Position numbers and translations under genes: made by a program. Shown here piece after piece: positions 32,981 to 40,347 of a DNA stretch of 64,000 nt. The DNA is from Teichococcus rhizosphaerae (GTDB taxonomy: Bacteria > Pseudomonadota > Alphaproteobacteria > Acetobacterales > Acetobacteraceae): positions 124,001 through 188,000 of the forward strand of contig NZ_PDNU01000001.1 in assembly GCF_002631185.1 (NCBI RefSeq), in the 5' to 3' direction. Below the pieces are notes generated by a model. The model saw only the letters and a list, made by a program, of their open reading frames with translations. It did no database searches and was not told the DNA's origin. The stretch's first letter is position 1; each line of letters opens with the position of its first letter.

Positions 32981-34171
32981 ATGTCCGCCTCCTCCCGCCT
33001 CATCTACCTGGACAACCACGCCACCACGCCGCCCGACCCGCGCGTGCTGGCCGCCATGCGCCCCTGGTGGGAGGAGAACTTCGCCAACCCGCACAGCGTG
33101 GAGCACGCGCAGGGCCGGGCGGCGGAAGCGGCGGTGGAGGCGGCGCGCACCCATGTGGCGGCGCTGGTCGGCGCCGAGCCGCGCGAGATCGTCTTCACCT
33201 CCGGCGCCACGGAATCCAACAACCTCGCCATCAAGGGCGCCGCCCGCTTCGCCGCCGCGCAGGGCGATGCGCGCCGCCGCGTCATCACCGTGGCGACCGA
33301 GCACAAATGCGTGCTGGAAAGCGTGCGGGACCTCGCGGCCGAGGGGTTCGAGCCGGTGGTGCTGCCGGTCGGCCCCGGCGGCCTGCTGGACCCCGGCGCG
33401 CTGCGCGCCGCCCTGGCCGGCAAGCCCACCCTGCTGGTCTCGGTGATGGCGGTGAACAACGAGATCGGCGTGGCGCAGGACCTCGCCACGCTGGTGCCCA
33501 TCGCCCGGGAGGCCGGCGCGCTGTTCCACACCGACGCGGCGCAGGCCGCCGGGCGCATCCCGCTCGACGTGGCGGAGCTGGGCGTGGACCTGCTCTCGCT
33601 CTCCGCCCACAAGATCTACGGCCCCAAGGGCGTGGGCGCGCTTTATGTGCGGCGCCGGCCGCGCGTGCGCCTCGCGCCCCTGTTCTCGGGCGGCGGGCAG
33701 GAGCGGGGGCTCCGCTCCGGCACCCTGCCGGCGCCGCTGCTGGTGGGCTTCGGCGAGGCGGCGCGCATCGCCAGGGCCGAGGGGCTGCTGGAGCGCGGAC
33801 GCATCGCCGCCCAGCGCGCCCGCTTCCTGGCAGCGCTCTCCGAGGCCGTGCCGGGCCTCGTGCTGAATGGCGACCCGGAGCGCCAGGTGCCGGGCAACCT
33901 CAGCATCACCTTCCCCGGCGGCGTCTCCGCCCAGGCCATGCTGGGGCGGCTGGAGGGGGTGAGCGTTTCCACCGGCTCGGCCTGCTCCTCGGCCGAGGTG
34001 GAGCCGTCCTATGTGCTGCGCGCCATCGGCCTTGGCGACTCGCAGGCCAGCGCGACCTTGCGGATCGGCATCGGGCGCTTTACTTCGCCGGCCGATGTGG
34101 ACCGCGCGGCCGTCCTGCTGGCCGCCGCCTGGCGCCACGCGCTTTCCGAAACCCAGGATGCGGCGGAGTAA
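32981..34171 (+). CDS. iscS: Cysteine desulfurase IscS
   Basis: A 396-residue PLP-dependent desulfurase that supplies sulfur for Fe-S clusters and tRNA thiolation. The N-terminus is [20 protein letters not shown], the PLP lysine is in [16 protein letters not shown], and the catalytic Cys loop is [17 protein letters not shown] (about residues 328-344), a typical type I desulfurase loop. The start is the ATG at 32981. A [2Fe-2S] ferredoxin follows after 10 bases, then tenA and mnmA. MnmA receives IscS-derived sulfur in other bacteria, so this operon order is functionally coherent. It differs from the other desulfurase next to iscR. Confidence 0.92.
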   Translation: MSASSRLIYLDNHATTPPDPRVLAAMRPWWEENFANPHSVEHAQGRAAEAAVEAARTHVAALVGAEPREIVFTSGATESNNLAIKGAARFAAAQGDARRRVITVATEHKCVLESVRDLAAEGFEPVVLPVGPGGLLDPGALRAALAGKPTLLVSVMAVNNEIGVAQDLATLVPIAREAGALFHTDAAQAAGRIPLDVAELGVDLLSLSAHKIYGPKGVGALYVRRRPRVRLAPLFSGGGQERGLRSGTLPAPLLVGFGEAARIARAEGLLERGRIAAQRARFLAALSEAVPGLVLNGDPERQVPGNLSITFPGGVSAQAMLGRLEGVSVSTGSACSSAEVEPSYVLRAIGLGDSQASATLRIGIGRFTSPADVDRAAVLLAAAWRHALSETQDAAE

Positions 34172-34181
34172 AACGACGGCG

Positions 34182-34508
34182 ATGCCGAAGATGACGTTCA
34201 TCGAGCGCGACGGGACGCGCCGCGAGGTCGAGGCGCCGCTGGGCCTCTCGGTCCTGGAGATCGCGCACAAGCACGATGTGGACATCGAGGGCGCCTGCGA
34301 GGGCAGCCTCGCCTGCTCCACCTGCCACGTGATCGTGGACGAGGCCTGGTTCGGCAAGCTCAACGGCCCGACCGAGGACGAGGAGGACATGCTCGACCTC
34401 GCCTTCGACCTGCAGGAAACCTCGCGCCTCGGCTGCCAGCTCATCATGAGCGAGGAGCTGGACGGCCTCGTGGTGAAGCTGCCCGCCGGCACCCGCAACG
34501 CGAGCTGA
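34182..34508 (+). CDS. fdx: [2Fe-2S] ferredoxin, Fe-S assembly type
   Basis: A 108-residue ferredoxin of the adrenodoxin/ISC type. The cysteine ligands are in [15 protein letters not shown] (C-x5-C-x2-C) and, near residue 86, [10 protein letters not shown]. Acidic patches such as [13 protein letters not shown] fit partner binding. ISC ferredoxin supplies electrons for cluster assembly with IscS. The start is the ATG at 34182 ([11 protein letters not shown]), ten bases after iscS. It is followed 16 bases later by tenA. The ISC scaffold genes iscU and iscA are not in this window. Confidence 0.9.
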   Translation: MPKMTFIERDGTRREVEAPLGLSVLEIAHKHDVDIEGACEGSLACSTCHVIVDEAWFGKLNGPTEDEEDMLDLAFDLQETSRLGCQLIMSEELDGLVVKLPAGTRNAS

Positions 34509-34524
34509 AGCGGAAGCGCCCCTC

Positions 34525-35214
34525 ATGTTCCCACCGCCCTACGGCGCCCCCGGCGGCCTGACCCAGCGGCTGCGCGAGAGCTGCGCGGAGCGGTGGGACG
34601 CCTATTGCTGGCACCCCTTCGTGCAGGGGCTGGCCGAGGGCACGCTGCCGCTGCCCGCCTTCCGCCGCTACCTGGTGCAGGACTGGCTGTTCCTGGTCCA
34701 GTTCGCCCGCGCCAAGGCGCTGGCCGCCTTCAAGGCGGAAAGCCTGGAGGCGCTGCGCGGCAAGGCGTCCGGCCTCAACGCGCTGCTGGACGAGATGCGC
34801 ATGCATCTCCGCTACTGCGAGGCATGGGGCCTTTCGGAGGCCGAGGTGCTGCGCGAGACGGAGGCGCCCGAGACGGTCTGCTACACCCGCTGGGTGCTGG
34901 ACCGCGGCATGGCCGGCGACATCCTCGACCTCGAGGTGGCGCTCGCCCCCTGCACCATCGGCTATGGCGAGATCGCGCTGCGCATCGCCGCCCATCCCGG
35001 CCGCAGGCGGCAGGGCAACCCTTATGAAAGCTGGATCGAGACCTACAGCGCGGAGGGCTACCAGTCCTTCGCCCGCGCCGCCGCCGAGCGGATGGACGCG
35101 CTGGGCCTGAGCCATGGCGGCGAGGCGCGCTTCGCCGCCCTTTCGGCCACCTTCGCCGAGGCGGCGCGGCTGGAATGCGCCTTCTGGCAGATGGGGCTGG
35201 ACGCCGCGCCATGA
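34525..35214 (+). CDS. tenA: TenA family protein (aminopyrimidine aminohydrolase/thiaminase II-like)
   Basis: A 229-residue all-helical TenA protein. It begins [16 protein letters not shown], followed by [12 protein letters not shown] and the active-site segment [16 protein letters not shown], with the Cys corresponding to the catalytic Cys135 of B. subtilis TenA. The C-terminal RLECAFWQM likely carries the catalytic Glu. TenA salvages thiamine degradation products or degrades thiamine. Many alphaproteobacterial relatives of this type form a separate subgroup, so exact activity is uncertain. It overlaps mnmA by four bases (ATGA) and follows fdx. Confidence 0.82.
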   Translation: MFPPPYGAPGGLTQRLRESCAERWDAYCWHPFVQGLAEGTLPLPAFRRYLVQDWLFLVQFARAKALAAFKAESLEALRGKASGLNALLDEMRMHLRYCEAWGLSEAEVLRETEAPETVCYTRWVLDRGMAGDILDLEVALAPCTIGYGEIALRIAAHPGRRRQGNPYESWIETYSAEGYQSFARAAAERMDALGLSHGGEARFAALSATFAEAARLECAFWQMGLDAAP

Positions 35215-36317
35215 GGGTCCTCGTCGCCATGTCGGGGGGCGTTGATTCGTCGGTCGTCGCCGGGCTGCTGAAGGAGCAGGGGCACGAGGTGATCGGCGCC
35301 ACGCTGCAGCTCTACGACCACGGCGCGGCGGTGGAGAGGAAGGGCGCCTGCTGCGCCGGCCAGGACATCCACGACGCGCGCGACGTGGCCGATCGCCTCG
35401 GCATCCCGCACTACGTGCTGGACCGCGAGAGCCGCTTCCGCGACGCGGTGATCGAGGATTTCGCCAGCGCCTATGCGCGGGGCGAGACGCCCATCCCCTG
35501 CGTCCGCTGCAACCAGACGGTCAAGTTCCACGACCTCGTCGAGCTGGCCCGCGACCTCGGCGCCGAGGCGCTGGCCACGGGCCACTATGTCCGCCGCGTG
35601 GATGGCCCGCAGGGCCCCGAGCTGCGCCGCGCCGCCGACCCGGCGCGGGACCAGTCCTACTTCTTGTTCGCCACCACGCCGGAGCAGCTTGCCTTCAGCC
35701 GCTTTCCGCTCGGCGGCTACGCCTCCAAGGCCGAGGTGCGGGCCGAGGCGGTGCGGCTCGGCCTCGCCGTGGCCGAGAAGCCGGACAGCCAGGACATCTG
35801 CTTCGTGCCCAAGGGCAGCTACCACGAGGTGGTGAGCAAGCTGCGCCCCGAGGCCGCCGAGCCGGGCGTGATCGAGCACGCCGATGGCCGGGTGCTGGGC
35901 GCGCACCAGGGCATCGCGCGCTACACGGTGGGGCAGGGGCGGGGGCTCGGCACCGCCTCGCGCGATGGCGAGGAGCCGCTCTACGTCACCGCGCTCGACC
36001 CGACCCGCCGCCGCGTCGTGGTCGCGCCGCGCCGCGCCCTGGCTTCCGGGGCCGTCGTGGCCGGCGACGTGAACTGGCTGATCGCGCCGCCCGAAGGCCC
36101 GCTGCCATGCCAGGTGAAGCTGCGCGCCCGCGAGGTGCCGCAGCCCGCCACGGCCTTCTGGAACGCTGCCACCGGCCTGCTCCGCGTGCGGCTGGAGGTG
36201 CCCGCCATCGCCGCGCCGGGCCAGGGCTGCGTGCTCTATGATGGCGACCGCGTGCTGGGCGGCGGTTTCATCCGCCGGGGCGAAGAGGCGATTGACAGCA
36301 CGGGCGAGGCCGCCTAA
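35211..36317 (+). CDS. mnmA: tRNA-specific 2-thiouridylase MnmA
   Basis: A 368-residue PP-loop ATPase that thiolates uridine 34 of tRNA(Lys), tRNA(Glu) and tRNA(Gln). The ATP P-loop is [10 protein letters not shown] (residues 6-15), the first catalytic cysteine is in [13 protein letters not shown] and the second in [13 protein letters not shown]. The RDQSYFLF and [10 protein letters not shown] signatures are also present. The ATG at 35211 overlaps the tenA stop by four bases. Sulfur comes from IscS through relay proteins in well-studied bacteria, and iscS is in the same gene group here. The last codons contain the promoter of the downstream tRNA-Met gene. Confidence 0.95.
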   Translation: MRVLVAMSGGVDSSVVAGLLKEQGHEVIGATLQLYDHGAAVERKGACCAGQDIHDARDVADRLGIPHYVLDRESRFRDAVIEDFASAYARGETPIPCVRCNQTVKFHDLVELARDLGAEALATGHYVRRVDGPQGPELRRAADPARDQSYFLFATTPEQLAFSRFPLGGYASKAEVRAEAVRLGLAVAEKPDSQDICFVPKGSYHEVVSKLRPEAAEPGVIEHADGRVLGAHQGIARYTVGQGRGLGTASRDGEEPLYVTALDPTRRRVVVAPRRALASGAVVAGDVNWLIAPPEGPLPCQVKLRAREVPQPATAFWNAATGLLRVRLEVPAIAAPGQGCVLYDGDRVLGGGFIRRGEEAIDSTGEAA

Positions 36318-36320
36318 ATC
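36292..36320 (+). promoter_or_regulatory. tRNA-Met promoter inside the 3' end of mnmA
   Basis: A perfect TTGACA (36292-36297) and TAAATC (36315-36320) are separated by 17 bases, with the transcription start expected near 36327, about 30 bases before the tRNA. The -35 box encodes the Ile-Asp-Ser region at the mnmA C-terminus, and the -10 overlaps the stop codon. Confidence 0.65.
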
Positions 36321-36356
36321 GCCCGCCACCCGGGCGGCGCGGCCCGGAGACCTCAT

Positions 36357-36433
36357 GGTGGTGTAGCTCAGCTGGTTAGAGCACGGCACTCATAATGCCG
36401 GGGTCGGCGGTTCAAGTCCGCCCACCACTACCA
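36357..36433 (+). tRNA. tRNA-Met (CAT), elongator type
   Basis: A complete 77-base cloverleaf including the encoded CCA. The acceptor stem is GGTGGTG paired with CACCACT (one G-U pair at the end). The D arm is GCTC...GAGC, the anticodon stem is CGGCA/TGCCG with loop CTCATAA (anticodon CAT), the variable loop is GGGTC, and the T arm is GGCGG-TTCAAGT-CCGCC. The anticodon could also belong to tRNA-Ile2 (lysidine-modified), but the variable loop and overall match to elongator Met are better. The G1-T72 wobble is unusual for an initiator, which usually has a mismatch. Confidence 0.93.
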
Positions 36434-36440
36434 ACCGGAA

Positions 36441-36476
36441 ACGGGGCGTTGGCCGCAGGGCCGGCGCCCCGTTTTT
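36441..36476 (+). terminator. Intrinsic terminator after tRNA-Met
   Basis: ACGGGGCG (36441-36448) pairs with CGCCCCGT (36465-36472), followed by a T-run at 36472-36476. It ends the tRNA transcript eight bases after the CCA end. Confidence 0.85.
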
Positions 36477-36549
36477 CTTGCGCCGCCACCTCTGGCCTGC
36501 CGCGCCGATCGGTGCTTTTCCCTCCAGGCTGTTCGCCAGGAGGATGCCC

Positions 36550-38238
36550 ATGCCCGGATTTCGCCGAAACCTGATTCGCGGCGTCGCGCGCCTCGCCCTG
36601 CTGCCGGCCCTGGCCCTCGGAAGCGCTCTCGGCGGCGCCCTGGCCGTTTCCGCCGCGCAGGCGCAGACCCTGCGCGTCGCCATGTCCGCCGAGACCACCT
36701 CGGCCGATCCGCACAACTACGCGCTGACACCCAACAACACGCTGCGCCAGCACATCTTCGAAGCCCTCACCGACATCGACGCCGACCTTCGCGTGCAGCC
36801 GGCCCTGGCCGTGCGCTGGGAGCGGGAGGACGACCTCACCTGGCGCTTCCACCTGCGGGACGGCGTGCGCTTCCACAATGGCGAGCCCTTCGGCGCGCCG
36901 GACGTGCTGTTCAGCTATTGCCGCGTCCTGAACAATGAGGGGGAGGTGGTGCAGTCCTATTCCCGCCTCGTCCGCCGCATCGCGGCCCTGGAGGTGGTGG
37001 ATGAGCGCACGCTGCGCCTGCGCACCCGCGAGCCCGAGCCGCTGCTGCTGAACGACCTCTCCAACCTCGCCATCCTGCCGCGCGGCCTGGCCGGCGGCGC
37101 GGCGCTGGACTTCGCGGCGGGCGACAATTGCGGCCATGCCGGCCCCTGGCCCACCCAGGCGCAGTTCAACGAGGGCGCCGCCGCCATCGGCACCGGCCCC
37201 TACCGGCTGCGGAGCTACAGCCGCGGCGGCGCCATCGAGCTGGAGCGCAACGACGCCTATTGGGGCGCGAAGCCGCACTGGCAGGCGGTGCGCCTCACCC
37301 CCGTCACCGCCGCCGGGCCGCGCCTCGCGGGGCTGCTGGCGGGCGACCATGACCTCATCGAGAGCCCGGCCACCGGCGACCTGCCGCGCCTGCGCGGGAA
37401 TGCGGGCTTCGCGCTGTCCGCCAAGCCCACCACGCGGCTGATCTTCATCCAGCTCGACGCCGCCCGCAGCCCCAGCCCCTTTGTCGATGGTGGCCAGGGG
37501 AACAGTAGCCAGGGGAACAGTAGCCAGGGCGGCAACCCGCTGCGCGACGCGCGGGTGCGGCAGGCGCTTTCCCTGGCGATCGACCGCAAGGCGGTGCAGG
37601 AGCGCGTGATGGACGGCGTGGCCACGCCCGCGGCGCAATACCTGCCCGATGGCATGGCCGGCACCATCCCCGGCCTGCCGGTGCTGCCCTACGATCCCGC
37701 CCGCGCCCGCGCGCTGCTGGCCGAGGCCGGCTATCCGCAGGGCTTCGGGATGACCTTCCACGCCACCAACAACCGCTACATCAACGATGCGCGGCTGGCG
37801 CAGGTGCTGGCGCAGTTCTGGCAGCGCATCGGCGTAAAGGTGGAGCTGGACACCATGCCGAGCGCCGTCTTCTTCGGCCGGCGCGGCAAGCGGGAGTTCA
37901 GCGTCGCCATGGGCGGCTGGTCGGCGGATGCGGCGGAGACGCTGATGTTCTTCCGCTCCTGGCTGATGACCACGGACCGCGCCCGCGGCCTCGGCACCAG
38001 CAATTACGGCGGCTGGTCCGAGCCGCGCTTCGACGGCCCCGCCATGCGCGCCATGGCCACCATGGACGATGCCGCCCGCGCCGCCCTGCTGCGCGAGGCC
38101 AGCGCCGTGGCCGTCGAGCAGATGCCGGTCATCCCGGTGCATTTCGAGAACGCCGTCTGGGCCTTCCGCAAGGGCCTCGCCTATTCCGGCCGGGTGGACC
38201 AGGTCACCTCGGCCATGGAGGTCACGCCGGCGCCGTGA
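36550..38238 (+). CDS. ABC transporter substrate-binding protein, family 5, with a short tandem repeat
   Basis: A 562-residue periplasmic binding protein of the peptide/nickel family. A signal peptide (ARLALLPALALGSALGGALA) is followed by TLRVAMSAETTSADPHNYAL, LAVRWEREDDLTWRFHLRDG, NGEPFGAPDVLFSYCR and the C-terminal MPVIPVHFENAVWAFRKGL. No permease or ATPase is nearby. Two ATGs lie six bases apart; I chose 36550 because AGGAGG ends six bases before it and abuts the earlier one. A 15-base direct repeat at 37493-37529 encodes a Gly/Gln/Asn/Ser-rich surface loop and has codons unlike the rest of the gene. Confidence 0.85.
   Translation: MPGFRRNLIRGVARLALLPALALGSALGGALAVSAAQAQTLRVAMSAETTSADPHNYALTPNNTLRQHIFEALTDIDADLRVQPALAVRWEREDDLTWRFHLRDGVRFHNGEPFGAPDVLFSYCRVLNNEGEVVQSYSRLVRRIAALEVVDERTLRLRTREPEPLLLNDLSNLAILPRGLAGGAALDFAAGDNCGHAGPWPTQAQFNEGAAAIGTGPYRLRSYSRGGAIELERNDAYWGAKPHWQAVRLTPVTAAGPRLAGLLAGDHDLIESPATGDLPRLRGNAGFALSAKPTTRLIFIQLDAARSPSPFVDGGQGNSSQGNSSQGGNPLRDARVRQALSLAIDRKAVQERVMDGVATPAAQYLPDGMAGTIPGLPVLPYDPARARALLAEAGYPQGFGMTFHATNNRYINDARLAQVLAQFWQRIGVKVELDTMPSAVFFGRRGKREFSVAMGGWSADAAETLMFFRSWLMTTDRARGLGTSNYGGWSEPRFDGPAMRAMATMDDAARAALLREASAVAVEQMPVIPVHFENAVWAFRKGLAYSGRVDQVTSAMEVTPAP
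37493..37529 (+). repeat. 15-bp tandem repeat (2.5 copies) within a coding region
   Basis: GCCAGGGGAACAGTA occurs exactly at 37493-37507 and 37508-37522, followed by seven more matching bases at 37523-37529. The unit is five codons, so copy-number change keeps the frame. It encodes the QGNSS-type repeat of the binding protein. Confidence 0.9.
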
Positions 38239-38284
38239 GGCGCCGGACCGCCGCCGCCCGCAGCTTCACCCGCAGGATATTCCT

Positions 38285-39184
38285 ATGCCGTTCCAGGACA
38301 TGCTCGCCCAGGCCCTCGCCGCGCCGGGCCGACAGGCTATCCCCTTCACCGACACGGAGGGCGATGCCAGCCGCCCGCTGGTGCTGCACACCTACCGGCC
38401 GCAGGGCTTCACCCCGGACAGCCCCGTGGTGCTGGTGCAGCACGGCATGGGCCGCAACGGCGACGAGTACCGCGACTTCTGGATCGAGGCCGCCGAGCGC
38501 CACAACCTGCTGATCGTGGCGCCCACCTTCAGCAACGAGGCATATCCCGGCGCCGAGCTGTACAATAACGGCCATGTGCTGGATGCCGCCGGCCAGGTGC
38601 GGCCGCGCGGGGAATGGGGCTATGCCGTGCCGGCCCGCGTGTTCGGCTGGCTGCGGCGGGCGGGCGTCACGCGGCGGGAAAAGGCGCGGCTATTCGGCCA
38701 CTCGGCGGGCGGGCAGTTCGGCCACCGCATGCTCGCAACCCAGCCGCATGAAGCCTTCGAGGCGGTCGCGGTGGGCAACCCCGGCTGGTACACCCTGCCC
38801 ACGCTGGACAGGCCCTTTCCGGAAGGCCTGGGCGGCATCGGGCTGGACGAGGCGGCGCTGCCCCGGCTCCTGGCCTACCCGCTGCTGATCCTCGCCGGCA
38901 TGCGGGACACCGAGACCTCCGGCCCCAGCCTGCCAGCCCAGGCGGCCGCCGTGGCGCAGGGCCCGCACCGCTTCGCCCGCGCCCACAACTATCTCCGCGC
39001 CGGGCGCGAGGCGGCGGCACGGCTTGGCGTGGACTGCGCGTGGCGCCTGGTGGATGTGCCGCATATCGGCCATGACGGCGCCGCCATGTCCCGCGTCTGC
39101 GCCAGCCTGTGGTTCGAGGGCCGGCTGCCGGAGGAGGCGCTGCTGGCGCAATGGGGCGGGGGGGCCGTGGCCGGCGCTCTCTGA
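38285..39184 (+). CDS. Alpha/beta hydrolase, PHB depolymerase/esterase-like
   Basis: A 299-residue alpha/beta hydrolase. It contains VVLVQHGMGRNGDEYRDFWI, the nucleophile elbow LFGHSAGGQFGHRML (Ser about 139), a possible acid in LAGMRDTETSG and a base His in VPHIGHDGAAM. The pattern resembles poly(3-hydroxybutyrate) depolymerase-like and esterase families. There is no signal peptide, so it is cytoplasmic. It follows the second peptide-binding protein after 46 bases and may be co-transcribed. The substrate is unknown. Confidence 0.75.
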   Translation: MPFQDMLAQALAAPGRQAIPFTDTEGDASRPLVLHTYRPQGFTPDSPVVLVQHGMGRNGDEYRDFWIEAAERHNLLIVAPTFSNEAYPGAELYNNGHVLDAAGQVRPRGEWGYAVPARVFGWLRRAGVTRREKARLFGHSAGGQFGHRMLATQPHEAFEAVAVGNPGWYTLPTLDRPFPEGLGGIGLDEAALPRLLAYPLLILAGMRDTETSGPSLPAQAAAVAQGPHRFARAHNYLRAGREAAARLGVDCAWRLVDVPHIGHDGAAMSRVCASLWFEGRLPEEALLAQWGGGAVAGAL

Positions 39185-39219
39185 GCCCGGCAGGAATCCG
39201 GCGGCCTGGCATTGAGTAT

Positions 39220-39265
39220 TTGACAGAAAGCACCAGATGGTAGGGTATAATAAGACAAACCTACC
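39220..39265 (+). promoter_or_regulatory. Near-consensus promoter with flanking inverted repeat, ATP-grasp gene
   Basis: TTGACA (39220-39225) and TATAAT (39245-39250) are both exact consensus boxes, spaced 19 bases, slightly more than the optimal 17. The -10 box lies between inverted arms GGTAGG (39239-39244) and CCTACC (39260-39265), which could be an operator or a short leader hairpin. The start codon lies at 39283. Exact boxes like these are rare in this GC-rich window. Confidence 0.65.
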
Positions 39266-39282
39266 TTCCGGGACGCATTTCC

Positions 39283-40266
39283 ATGTCGAAGATCCACGTC
39301 ATCCACGAGAACCCGCTCTGGCTGCCGCCGCTGGCCGAGGCGTTCGACCGCATCGGCCTGCCCTGGGCCGAGCTGGACCTGTCGCGCGGCACCTTCGACC
39401 TTTCCGAACCACCGCCGGAGGGCGTGTTCTACAACCGGATGAGCGCGTCCTCCCACACCCGCGGCCACCGCTATGCCGCGGAGCTGACGGCGGGCGTGCT
39501 GGCCTGGCTGGTGCGCCATGGCCGCCGCGTGGTGAACGGCCCCGCCGCGCTGGACCTGGAGGTGAGCAAGGCGCGGCAATACGCGGCGCTGGAACAGGCG
39601 GGCCTCTCCATCCCCCGCACCGTCATGGTGCAGGACGACAACGCGGCGCTGCTGGAGGCGGTGCGCCGGCACTTCGCGTCCGGCCCGGTGATCCTCAAGC
39701 CCAACCGCGGCGGCAAGGGGCTCGGCGTGCGGCTCTTCGCCTCGGTCGATCAGCTTGCCGCGCATCTGGAAGGCGCGCCGGCCGACGAGGCGCCGGTGGA
39801 CGGCATCTGGCTGCTCCAGGACTACATCCGCGCGCCGCGCCCGGTGATCACCCGCGCCGAGTTCGTGGGCGGCCGCTTCGTCTATGCCGTGGAGGTGGAC
39901 ACCACGGCGGGCTTCGAGCTGTGCCCGGCCGAGGTCTGCGAGGTGGGCGACGCCTTCTGCCCCGCCGGCCCGGCCGCTTCCGCCCCCGCCGCGCCGCGCT
40001 TCAACATCCTCCCCGATGGCATCGAGCCTGCGCTGCGCGGCCGGCTGGAGGCCTTCCTGGCCGGCAGCGGCATCGACGTGGCCGGCATCGAGTTCATCCG
40101 CGACACGGCGGGGCGGGTGCTGGTCTATGACGTGAACACCAACACCAACTACAATGCGGGTGCCGAGGAAGCGGCCGGCCTGGCCGGCACGGCGCGTTCC
40201 GGCCCGGGCGCGCTGGCGGCCTATCTCGCCGCCGAGCTGGGCCGCGGGCAGCGCCAGGCCGCCTGA
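39283..40266 (+). CDS. Stand-alone ATP-grasp ligase
   Basis: A 327-residue ATP-grasp enzyme. The N-terminal domain (IHVIHENPLWLPPLAEAF) resembles a pre-ATP-grasp fold. The ATP-binding residues lie in VILKPNRGGKGLGVRLF and WLLQDYIR, and the metal-binding segment is VLVYDVNTNTNYN near the C-terminus (Asp/Asn residues). RimK-like or glutamate-ligase-like activity is possible, but the substrate is unknown. The ATG lies within an exact-consensus promoter region upstream, suggesting strong expression. No clear biosynthetic partner is adjacent: an alpha/beta hydrolase lies before and a c-di-GMP enzyme converges after it. Confidence 0.75.
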   Translation: MSKIHVIHENPLWLPPLAEAFDRIGLPWAELDLSRGTFDLSEPPPEGVFYNRMSASSHTRGHRYAAELTAGVLAWLVRHGRRVVNGPAALDLEVSKARQYAALEQAGLSIPRTVMVQDDNAALLEAVRRHFASGPVILKPNRGGKGLGVRLFASVDQLAAHLEGAPADEAPVDGIWLLQDYIRAPRPVITRAEFVGGRFVYAVEVDTTAGFELCPAEVCEVGDAFCPAGPAASAPAAPRFNILPDGIEPALRGRLEAFLAGSGIDVAGIEFIRDTAGRVLVYDVNTNTNYNAGAEEAAGLAGTARSGPGALAAYLAAELGRGQRQAA

Positions 40267-40347
40267 GGCGGAAGCCTCGCCAGGAAGCCGGGAGCAGGGG
40301 GAGCGGAGCCGCCCTGGGCGGCCCCTGGTGGTCCTGGCCCCGCTGCC

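Noticed and set aside
34509-34524. TPP riboswitch upstream of tenA
   Set aside because: Only 16 bases separate fdx and tenA, and no thi-box sequence is present.
36357-36433. tRNA-Ile2 (lysidine-modified CAT) as the identity of the tRNA
   Set aside because: The GGGTC variable loop and the general pattern fit elongator tRNA-Met better, but a tRNA classifier would settle it.
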